Assembly: GCA_021731545.1 (NCBI GenBank)
Contig: JAKFXE010000009.1
Span: 1-43,741 of the forward strand
From: Coxiellaceae bacterium
Lineage (GTDB): Bacteria; Pseudomonadota; Gammaproteobacteria; Coxiellales; Coxiellaceae
Length of the DNA stretch: 43,741 bases
Direction of reading: 5' to 3'
Position numbers and translations under genes: made by a program. This document shows positions 7,637 to 15,356 of this stretch, in pieces (position 1 is the first letter of the stretch; each line of letters starts with the position of its first letter). The notes beneath the pieces are model-generated. The model ran no database searches and was not told the origin of the DNA. It saw only the letters and a list, made by a program, of their open reading frames with translations.

Positions 7637-7849
7637 TTATTTAGCGCTAGAACATTTGTTGGCGCACTTACCGCCACATTTATTCTGGCTCTTGCATTTA
7701 TTTTGACTCTTACACTTATTGCAAGTTTTCGCTCCGCTTTTAGAGGTGGCCATGTTTGCAGCAGTAGAAGGGGTGGAATCGGCCAAGACTACCGTGCTCA
7801 TGAACAATGAAGCCGCAACAGCAGAGGCAATAACAAAAGCTTTTTTCAT
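7637..7849 (-). CDS. Secreted Cys/Lys-rich peptide, presumed MNIO-modified metallophore precursor
   Basis: A 70-residue protein. Residues 1-23 are a Sec signal (hydrophobic core ending VVLA, cleavage expected before Asp24). A short Ser/Thr/Ala linker leads to a C-terminal tail with six cysteines at 43, 46, 52, 58, 62 and 66; five are preceded by Lys, and the unit CKSQNK occurs twice. There is no EGKCG repeat of the HvfA type and no clear DUF2282 pattern, but size, signal peptide, cysteine-rich tail and the adjacent DUF692-DUF2063 pair all fit a bufferin/HvfA-like precursor that binds metal (copper in studied cases) in the periplasm. AAGGAG lies eight bases before ATG. An unmodified metallothionein-like peptide is the alternative. 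Confidence 0.8.
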   Translation of the reverse strand: MKKAFVIASAVAASLFMSTVVLADSTPSTAANMATSKSGAKTCNKCKSQNKCKSQNKCGGKCANKCSSAK

Positions 7850-7874
7850 AATGAACTCCTTTAGTTAACAAGAA

Positions 7875-7898
7875 CCCTTCTTTCACGAGAAAAAAGGG
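7875..7898 (-). terminator. Possible terminator after glutamate dehydrogenase
   Basis: A 24-base hairpin with ten-base arms (one mismatch) and a four-base loop lies in the 59-base gap between the dehydrogenase stop and the peptide gene. In transcript orientation it is followed by TTCTTGTT, a weak U-rich tail. It could separate the peptide cassette from the gene upstream, or act as a leaky terminator or leader hairpin. Confidence 0.45.
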
Positions 7899-7908
7899 CA
7901 AACAATGG

Positions 7909-10900
7909 TTAGGACTTATTAGAACTCACCCTCACCAAATCCGACAAATCACGCATGGCTACCGAAAATAGAGTAAACTCTGGTCGCTCTTCTTTGCGTA
8001 AATTTTCTAAAACTTGCTCATATACTATGATTAATTTTTCATATTTATCCAACCACTCTTTAATAAGAAGCTTAACGTCTTTTGATTTTGGATTCACATT
8101 AATCACTGAAATAGTTAGATCACGCTGAATCAAATCTAAATCTGCTTTTAAAGCAGAGCGCGCCAATAAAGCCCAGTGTGTATCTACCACCAATTCATTA
8201 ATTCGATCACGCAACCACAGTAAATCCAAATATTCACCCAACATGAAATAAACGCGAGCCACAAAAGTAACTTCTTTTTTGGTAACCCCTGAAATTTCAA
8301 TAATATTGAGCGCATGATACATGGGCTTAATCGCAGAAATATGTTCGGCCAACTGTTTTGGAACTTTTTGTTGAATTAATTCATGTTTTCGCTGCTCTAA
8401 GCCCTCCTTATCGTGACCCTGAAGCAAGCTGGGAAGCAGAGTATATAATTCAGCAATATAGGCCGAAAAATATTTTACAGTAGATTCAATCTCAACGCCT
8501 TCAATGCGATTTCGTAAAAACCAACGTGTACTGCGGCGAACCGATTGAACGACTTGTTGCATCATTTGGTATTGTACCTTCGCCTCAACTTTATGATCCA
8601 AGGCTTCTATTTCATTAAAAATGCCGACGGAATTAAAGATATTAGCCGAAACCGTATAGGCCCTTACAACATCAGAAATACTGGCTCCTGTTTCATCCTG
8701 AAGGCGATGCACAAAAACAATACCCATGTCTGAGACTAAACGACTGCCTAATTGCGTCGCAATAATTTCTTTACTTAAATAATGTTCCTTAAGCTCTTTG
8801 GAAAAACGTTCATCCATCTTTCGCGGAAAAGCATATTTAATAAATTTTTCAAGGTAGGGGTCTTGTGTTAATCCTGATTTTAATATTTCCGATTTCAAAA
8901 TCATTTTACTATAGGAAGAAAGCACCGATAACTCAGGTCGAGTCAAGCCCTTTCCTTCTAATCTTCGCTCATGCAATTCTTTGTCACTAGGCAAAAACTC
9001 TATCACTCGGTTCATTTTTCCAGCATTTTCCTGAACATTAATAAAGCCCGCATAAAGTGCTAAATGTTTAGCTGAGGTCAATGAGGCTACACTGATAGAG
9101 CGATTTTGGAGGTAATTGTCCTGGAGCACCAGCTCAGAGACTTCGTCCGTCATTTCAACCAATAAAGTATTGCGCGCCTTTTCGGTCATTTTTCCTGAAG
9201 TGACTAAGGCATTTAAGGCGATTTTGATATTCACCTCATGATCTGAACAATCAACGCCTGCAGAATTGTCGATGAAATCAGTATTAATTTTTCCGCCCGT
9301 TTGCTGTTCATATTCGATTCGACCCAGCTGAGTAAAACCTAAATTACCCCCTTCACAGATCACCCGAGCACGTAATTCACAGCCATTTACTCGCAAAGCA
9401 TCATTACTTCGATCACCCACATCTGCATTGGTTTCAATGACCGATTTTACATAAGTCCCAATACCCCCATTCCAAATCATATCAACTGGCGCTTTTAATA
9501 AAGCCCGTATCAAATCGCTGGGAGACAACACTTCTTTATCGATCCCAAATACTTTCTTCATGGGTTCTGAAATTTTAATGGTTTTAGCGGATCGATTAAA
9601 TACACCGCCGCCGGCTGAAATTAATTCAGTTTTATAATCTGTCCAATTTGAACGGGACAAATTAAATAGGCGCTTACGCTCTTTAAAGCTGATTCTTGTA
9701 TCCGGATTGGGATCAATAAAAATGTGGATATGATTAAAAGCTGCAAGCAATTTAAGGTGTGGGGACAAAAGCATCCCATTACCAAAAACATCGCCACTCA
9801 TATCACCAATACCCAAGACAGTAACCTCAGTCTTATCTAAATTAACTCCCAAGTCTTGGAAATGTCTTACAGCCGAAACCCAAGCACCCCGAGCGGTGAT
9901 GGCCATCTTCTTGTGGTCATAACCCTCCGATCCTCCTGAAGCAAAGGCATCGCCCAACCAAAAACCTCGCTCTAAAGAAATGGAATTTGCAATATCTGAA
10001 AAAGTGGCTGTTCCCTTATCAGCAGCGACCACTAGATAAGGATCGTCTTCATCATAACAAACCACACGAGCGGGTTTCACAATTTTGGATTTTATTAAAT
10101 TATCTGTAAGATCTAATAGACCACGTATAAAATCTTTATAGCACTCAATACCTTCTTGCATCATGGCATCTCGACCCGCATCCAAAGGCAACTGCTTAGT
10201 CACAAAACCGCCCTTAGCGCCCGCTGGAACAATTACTGCATTTTTGACTTGTTGCGCCTTCATTAGGCCCAAAACTTCAACTCGAAAATCTTCACGCCGA
10301 TCAGACCAGCGAATGCCTCCGCGTGCAACCTTAGCTGCGCGCAAATGCACGCCCTCAAATCGAGGTGAATACACGAAAATTTCATATTTAGGCAAGGGCA
10401 GGCGCAGATCAGGTACTTGTTCAGGATTTAATTTAAAGGAGAGGTAAGTCTTTGCTCCCCCTTGTTCGTTCAGTTGATAATAATTAGTGCGCAAGGTCGC
10501 TTTAATCAAAGCCAAATAAAAGCGCAAAATACGATCTTCGTCCAAAGAATTAACAGCATCTAATTCCGTATAAATATTCCGTTCAAGCTGCTCTACTACC
10601 TTAGTTGACTTTCCTGCCAACTCAGGATCAAAGCGCTGCTTAAACAGCTCAACCAACAGTCCCGTAATAATGGGATTATGCATGAGCGTTCGCTCAATAT
10701 AGGACTGACTAAAGATAAAACCAACCTGTATGGCATATTTAGAATAGGCTCGCAATAAAATAATTTCATGAAAATTTAATTTAGCACGCAAGACTAAACC
10801 ATTGAAACGATCATTTTCCGCTTCGTTATACCATACCTTAGAAAAAGCTTCTTGAAATAAATCCTGAACATCTTCTACGGTATAATTTTTTTCGGCCAAG

Positions 10901-12765
10901 TAGCTTATACCAAAATCATTAATCCAAACTTGTAAACCTGTACCTAAAGTTATTCTATAGGGTCTTTCATCAATAACACGAAGCCCCATATTTTCCAGCA
11001 TAGGGATCACATCGGAGAGCGGAATGGTTTGCTTTCGACGAAATAGTTTAAATCGAACAGAAGCATCAGAGCTGCTGAGATCCTCATGAAACTTCATTTC
11101 TAAATTATTGTCTGCTGATAATTTTTCAATCTGAAGCACATCCATAATCGCTTGATCTGGTGTAAAAACAGTTCGATAGCTGAGCGGAAAAGCCTCTTGA
11201 TAAATATTAAGTAAGCGGTTTCCCTGTTCCTCACCAAAATGTGTCAACAAAGCTACTTTAAAAACATCACTCCAAGAACGGCCTATTTCAATAATTTTTT
11301 GCTCAATCTCAGAAAGATTATAATGAACCTTATGCGCAGGATTTACACGAATCACATAATGAACTCGCGCTAGAACGGATTCTGAAAACCATGTATTAAC
11401 AATAACCTCAATTCCTTTAAAGGCATCCGACAGCACGTTTTTCATTTTATTGGAAACATCGGTGGTAAAATTTTCGCGTGGCAAATATACAAAACATGAA
11501 AAATATCGTCCATAAGGGTCTGGACGCACAAACAAACGAACCATGCGTCGATCCTGCACCTGCAAAATACCAATCGCTAGATCATACAGCTGCTCTACGG
11601 TCGTATGAAACAAATCATCGCGCGGCAGCGTTGTTAAAATATGCAACAGCTCCTTACCTGCATAACTTCGACTGGGTAAGGCGGACTTTTTGAGCACAAA
11701 ATCCACTTTTTGACGAATAAAAGGAATTTCTCTGGGGTCGCACACATAGGCTGTGGAAGAAAATAATCCGATAAAGCGACGCTCTTTAATCAACGCCCCC
11801 TTATCATTAAAAATTTTAATACCAATATAATCCGTATACGCGGGTCGATGAACGCTAGAGCGTGTATTGGTTTTCGAAATAATCAAAGTATGCTGATTTG
11901 ACAAAGCCACCTCTTGCGCTTGTCTTGCCAAATCACTGTAAAGACGTATGCCTTTACTGGAACTTTCATCACGCAGCACACCTAAGCCCGAGCCTGGTAT
12001 TAATTTTTGGGCCAGCTGATCTCCTTTGCCAATCAATTCATAGTCTCGAGCCCCCAAGAAGGTAAAGTGGTTATCTAAAAGCCAAGCCAAGAAAGCTTTA
12101 GATTCTTTAACATCTTCAATCGGCAGGCTTTTATTCGTCTTACTTAAATGATCTAATATCTCCTGCATGCGCTCACGCATGGATGACCAATCGCTGACCG
12201 CCGCTTTTACATCTTTTAGTACGCGTTTTAACTCATTTTCAATATGCTCTAAAAGCTTGGGATCTGTTTGTCGATCAATTTCCATATACACAGGCGCTTC
12301 AACCAAGCCACCTTTGCTGCTATCACGGTAAGAGGCAATCTCCATAATGCGCTGCTGCTTATCACGCTTAAGCTTGATACCCCCCAAATTAATCACAAGA
12401 TGTGTTGTAAATCCCAAACGGTTAATGAGCAGGCGTACGGAATCGACAATAAAAGGACTATCCAAAGTCACTATTTCAATAATAGTGTGATCAGATTCCC
12501 AAGCGTCTTTTTTTAAATCTGGATTAAATACCCTCACCTTGATTTCATTGGGAGAGGCCTCATACATCAATTTCCATTCGGAATAGGCTGCTCCAAATAA
12601 ATTAGCCAGGCCGTGCCGAGCAAGATCGTCTTGAGAAGAGCCCGCATAAAAAAGCCGGATAAACTTTAGAACCAATTCTGTAGTCTTTTCCGCTTTTAAT
12701 CTTTGTTTGGCGTAGTGAACGACTTTATCAATTATGGGTTTGCTAGAGGGAGAAATATAGGACAC
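7909..12765 (-). CDS. NAD-specific glutamate dehydrogenase, large (about 180 kDa) type
   Basis: Converts glutamate to 2-oxoglutarate and ammonia with NAD in the cytoplasm, feeding amino acids into the TCA cycle. The 1618-residue length is normal for this class. The N-terminal half holds ACT-like regulatory regions. The catalytic part shows PAGAKGGFVTKQLP near residue 849, the Rossmann segment GIGDMSGDVFGNGMLLS near 985, WNGGIGTYVK, ICEGGNLGFTQLGR near 1140 and DNSAGVDCSDHE near 1170. A helical C-terminal domain follows. The start is GTG at 12765 with GAGGTG upstream. It is monocistronic, divergent from the response regulator. Such enzymes are common in bacteria living on amino acids, consistent with a host-associated life (inference). 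Confidence 0.95.
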   Translation of the reverse strand: MSYISPSSKPIIDKVVHYAKQRLKAEKTTELVLKFIRLFYAGSSQDDLARHGLANLFGAAYSEWKLMYEASPNEIKVRVFNPDLKKDAWESDHTIIEIVTLDSPFIVDSVRLLINRLGFTTHLVINLGGIKLKRDKQQRIMEIASYRDSSKGGLVEAPVYMEIDRQTDPKLLEHIENELKRVLKDVKAAVSDWSSMRERMQEILDHLSKTNKSLPIEDVKESKAFLAWLLDNHFTFLGARDYELIGKGDQLAQKLIPGSGLGVLRDESSSKGIRLYSDLARQAQEVALSNQHTLIISKTNTRSSVHRPAYTDYIGIKIFNDKGALIKERRFIGLFSSTAYVCDPREIPFIRQKVDFVLKKSALPSRSYAGKELLHILTTLPRDDLFHTTVEQLYDLAIGILQVQDRRMVRLFVRPDPYGRYFSCFVYLPRENFTTDVSNKMKNVLSDAFKGIEVIVNTWFSESVLARVHYVIRVNPAHKVHYNLSEIEQKIIEIGRSWSDVFKVALLTHFGEEQGNRLLNIYQEAFPLSYRTVFTPDQAIMDVLQIEKLSADNNLEMKFHEDLSSSDASVRFKLFRRKQTIPLSDVIPMLENMGLRVIDERPYRITLGTGLQVWINDFGISYLAEKNYTVEDVQDLFQEAFSKVWYNEAENDRFNGLVLRAKLNFHEIILLRAYSKYAIQVGFIFSQSYIERTLMHNPIITGLLVELFKQRFDPELAGKSTKVVEQLERNIYTELDAVNSLDEDRILRFYLALIKATLRTNYYQLNEQGGAKTYLSFKLNPEQVPDLRLPLPKYEIFVYSPRFEGVHLRAAKVARGGIRWSDRREDFRVEVLGLMKAQQVKNAVIVPAGAKGGFVTKQLPLDAGRDAMMQEGIECYKDFIRGLLDLTDNLIKSKIVKPARVVCYDEDDPYLVVAADKGTATFSDIANSISLERGFWLGDAFASGGSEGYDHKKMAITARGAWVSAVRHFQDLGVNLDKTEVTVLGIGDMSGDVFGNGMLLSPHLKLLAAFNHIHIFIDPNPDTRISFKERKRLFNLSRSNWTDYKTELISAGGGVFNRSAKTIKISEPMKKVFGIDKEVLSPSDLIRALLKAPVDMIWNGGIGTYVKSVIETNADVGDRSNDALRVNGCELRARVICEGGNLGFTQLGRIEYEQQTGGKINTDFIDNSAGVDCSDHEVNIKIALNALVTSGKMTEKARNTLLVEMTDEVSELVLQDNYLQNRSISVASLTSAKHLALYAGFINVQENAGKMNRVIEFLPSDKELHERRLEGKGLTRPELSVLSSYSKMILKSEILKSGLTQDPYLEKFIKYAFPRKMDERFSKELKEHYLSKEIIATQLGSRLVSDMGIVFVHRLQDETGASISDVVRAYTVSANIFNSVGIFNEIEALDHKVEAKVQYQMMQQVVQSVRRSTRWFLRNRIEGVEIESTVKYFSAYIAELYTLLPSLLQGHDKEGLEQRKHELIQQKVPKQLAEHISAIKPMYHALNIIEISGVTKKEVTFVARVYFMLGEYLDLLWLRDRINELVVDTHWALLARSALKADLDLIQRDLTISVINVNPKSKDVKLLIKEWLDKYEKLIIVYEQVLENLRKEERPEFTLFSVAMRDLSDLVRVSSNKS

Positions 12766-12863
12766 TTAAAAGCACCTCAATAGGGTTCGTTATTTGCAAA
12801 ATCGCCTAAAATAGGCTACCTTTTACCAAGAGCGCCATAACCCATTGAATAAATGGAGGCCTT

Positions 12864-12893
12864 TTGATCCTGGTGGAATTTTTCGGCTATTCT
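12864..12893 (+). promoter_or_regulatory. Candidate promoter of the two-component system
   Basis: TTGATC (12864-12869) and TATTCT (12888-12893) with an 18-base spacer match four of six bases each to the sigma-70 consensus and lie about 55 bases before the response regulator start. Called by eye only. Confidence 0.35.
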
Positions 12894-12947
12894 ATCATGC
12901 TCAAATGCCAAATAGTATGTGCAAAAACCAGCAGAGGCTTGAAGAAG

Positions 12948-13613
12948 ATGCGAGTACTCTTAGTAGAAGATGACGAGTTGTTAGGCGATGGAATACGCAC
13001 CGGTTTGAAGCATTATGGCCATACTGTCGACTGGGTTAAAGAGGGGCGGGCAGCCTATAAGGCTCTCACCGCGAACACAGACAGTTTTGATGCTATTGTT
13101 TTGGATTTAGGCCTACCCAAGATGAGCGGCCTTGAGGTCTTAAGATCGATTCGTGAAGAGAATATTACCACCCCGGTTGTCATACTGACGGCCCGAGAAA
13201 CCATTGATGATCGGGTGAAGGGTCTGGATGCCGGTGCGGATGACTACCTAACTAAGCCCTTTGATCTAGATGAGCTCTGTGCGCGTTTACGCGCCCTGCA
13301 ACGCCGTTCTAAATCTCGAGCCAAACCCACCCTAAGCTATGGTGATATCACCCTCGACCCTGCTGCTCACCTCGTTTTCCTAAAGGGCGAAGAGGTGGTC
13401 ATCTCTCGCCGCGAATATGCACTGCTCCAAAAATTATTGGAAAATGCGGGCCGCGTTATTTCTCGCGAGCAACTGAATCAAACTCTCTATGGATGGGGTG
13501 AAAATATTGACTCCAACGCCTTAGAAGTTCATATTCACAGCTTACGTAAGCGCTTTGGCACTCAACTTATTCGCACAATTCGTGGAGTGGGTTATATGGC
13601 TGAGAAGCCTTAG
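12948..13613 (+). CDS. OmpR/QseB-type response regulator
   Basis: A 221-residue two-domain transcription factor. The receiver domain shows the acidic pocket E7-D8-D9, phosphorylation site D53 in LDLGLP, T81 and K103 in LTKPF. The C-terminal winged helix (about 125-221) includes REYALLQKLLENAGRVISRE and the recognition segment SNALEVHIHSLRKRFG, ending IRTIRGVGYM. The frame is open from 12864, but the ATG at 12948 gives the standard N-terminus MRVLLVEDD; GAGG and GAAG lie just upstream. It is followed after 81 bases by its kinase. The subfamily resembles QseB/PmrA/TctD, but the signal and targets cannot be told from sequence. Confidence 0.93.
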   Translation: MRVLLVEDDELLGDGIRTGLKHYGHTVDWVKEGRAAYKALTANTDSFDAIVLDLGLPKMSGLEVLRSIREENITTPVVILTARETIDDRVKGLDAGADDYLTKPFDLDELCARLRALQRRSKSRAKPTLSYGDITLDPAAHLVFLKGEEVVISRREYALLQKLLENAGRVISREQLNQTLYGWGENIDSNALEVHIHSLRKRFGTQLIRTIRGVGYMAEKP

Positions 13614-13694
13614 CGAAACATTGCGAACCGCCCTGAAAAATACTTAAATGGCCTTCGCGTATTCCACCACCGTTTTTCAGGTATTATTAAAGCA

Positions 13695-15098
13695 ATGACT
13701 TCCTCGATTCGCACCTTTCTGCTTATTAATCTACTGCTCAGTGTCACCCTGATTACCTCTTTGGCCATCATTGCTAATCTTTTTTTAGCGCACAAAGACA
13801 TACAGTTACAGCTGGACACCCAATTGGTACGCGATACTTTACAAATGCAAGCTCTATTCAGCGATGGAATTAATTCCAGAAAACTAGATATTGTTCAAAA
13901 GCATATAGAAGAAACCTTAGATCTTGCTTTATTTTTTAAAGGCCACGGAGAAAACCTAAAGCATTCCTTTAGTAATTCACGTCAAGTGACTAATTTTCAA
14001 ATCTGGAGCCCCCGGGGAAAGTTAATATTGCACTCTGCGCGAGCCCCCGAAACCCCCCTGTCAAATCGAGAAGAAGGCTTCTCCAATCTATGGCTAAAGG
14101 GGCAATCGTGGCGCGTATACACCATAAGGGACCCCAAAACTCAATTACTTTTTATGGTGGCCGAGCAATCTAATTTTCGCCAAAAGCTGGAAAATCAACT
14201 CACCCAAGACTCTATCTTTATTATGCTCATCACCTACCCTTTCCTAGGCTTGCTGATCTGGATTATTGTGGGTCGTGGGCTGGAGCCTTTAAAGAAAATA
14301 GCCAATGAGGTCAGCCACCGCGCCCCCTCTCATTTGCTTCCCGTAGAGGATAAAGCGGTACCCGCTGAAATTATTCCGCTGATTCAAGAGCTCAACCATT
14401 TATTTAAAAAACTAGATGAAGCCTTTGAACGTGAAAAACGTTTTGCTGCTGATGCCGCTCATGAACTTAAAACGCCCTTGGCAGGCATTACCACTCAAGC
14501 CCAGGTGGCTCTTCGAACCAAAAATGCTGAGATCAGACAGCATGCCCTAGAGGGTGTGCTCACAGGTGTTGAGCGCAGCACCCATATTATCCAACAACTT
14601 CTGACCTTGAGCCGTATGCTGCCTGAATCCATCATTCATGAAGCAGAACCCATCGATTTACTTAAAATAGCCTCTGAAATTGTAGCCGATCTTGCTCCTG
14701 CTGCCATCGATAAAGATATTGATATTGAGTTAATAAGCAGCGAGCAGCCCCTTCTTATTTATGGCAACACCACCGCCATCGCTATTCTCATGAGAAATCT
14801 TATTGATAATGCCATTCGCTATACCCCTAAAACAGGCAGTGTTACCGTAAAACTAGAACACAATGCTATTCAAGCTATTTTCTCAGTAACTGATACGGGC
14901 CCGGGTATTCCGGATGAGCTCAAAGAACGCGTCTTTGAACGTTTCTTTCGCATTGTGGGCAATGAAGCACCTGGTAGTGGTTTGGGCTTAGGGATTGTGC
15001 AACAAATTGCGAAACTCCATCGAGCCGAACTTATCTTAAAAACACCAGACGCTGGAAAGGGCTTGGAGATTCAGGTTAAGTTTGCTCTGATTAAGTAG
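13695..15098 (+). CDS. Sensor histidine kinase, QseC/PmrB-like
   Basis: A 467-residue inner-membrane kinase. TM1 spans about residues 7-28; a periplasmic sensor domain of about 145 residues (including NFQIWSPRGKLILHSA) precedes TM2 (about 173-192). A HAMP-like linker follows, then the H-box FAADAAHELKTPL with phospho-His256, N-box RNLIDNAIRYTP (about 366-377), G1 box DTGPGIP (about 400-406) and G2 box GSGLGLGIV (about 427-435). The FAADAAHELRTPL-type H-box and sensor arrangement match the QseC/TctE group. It is encoded with the regulator upstream, presumably on one transcript. The stimulus is unknown. Confidence 0.93.
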   Translation: MTSSIRTFLLINLLLSVTLITSLAIIANLFLAHKDIQLQLDTQLVRDTLQMQALFSDGINSRKLDIVQKHIEETLDLALFFKGHGENLKHSFSNSRQVTNFQIWSPRGKLILHSARAPETPLSNREEGFSNLWLKGQSWRVYTIRDPKTQLLFMVAEQSNFRQKLENQLTQDSIFIMLITYPFLGLLIWIIVGRGLEPLKKIANEVSHRAPSHLLPVEDKAVPAEIIPLIQELNHLFKKLDEAFEREKRFAADAAHELKTPLAGITTQAQVALRTKNAEIRQHALEGVLTGVERSTHIIQQLLTLSRMLPESIIHEAEPIDLLKIASEIVADLAPAAIDKDIDIELISSEQPLLIYGNTTAIAILMRNLIDNAIRYTPKTGSVTVKLEHNAIQAIFSVTDTGPGIPDELKERVFERFFRIVGNEAPGSGLGLGIVQQIAKLHRAELILKTPDAGKGLEIQVKFALIK

Positions 15099-15356
15099 CT
15101 GAGACTTCAATTTTGCTTATACACATTTTCTGTGGATAACAGTGTGAATAGCCTATTGGAAAACCACGATGCCGCGCGGGAATATAAGCTTCTCATCAAA
15201 TTGCTCAGTTTGTATTCAACATAAAATATCGTATATTTATCAATATGTTATCTATAATTGAATCTTTTGAATCCCTGAGTGGGTGCCCAAAACAAAGGAC
15301 TTGAGTAGAATATAGGTGGCCTGTTAGCAACCCCAACTTAAAATCACTTCGGTTGG
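15099..15356. other. AT-rich intergenic region before the nuclease/helicase run
   Basis: No gene is seen in these 258 bases. They contain one perfect DnaA-box sequence (TGTGGATAA at 15131-15139, reverse of TTATCCACA) and an AT-rich stretch about 15220-15270 with candidate -10 sequences (TATATT), a likely promoter region for the downstream plus-strand genes. No convincing terminator hairpin was found after the kinase gene. Confidence 0.45.

Noticed and set aside
7637-7849. Considered as a simple metallothionein or low-complexity artefact
   Set aside because: The signal peptide, strong ribosome binding site and adjacent DUF692-DUF2063 genes make a modified exported peptide more likely, though unmodified metal binding is not excluded.
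15131-15139. Perfect DnaA box in the intergenic region, considered as part of an origin
   Set aside because: Only one box, no cluster, no dnaA/dnaN/gidA neighbours; a nine-base match is expected by chance at about this frequency.
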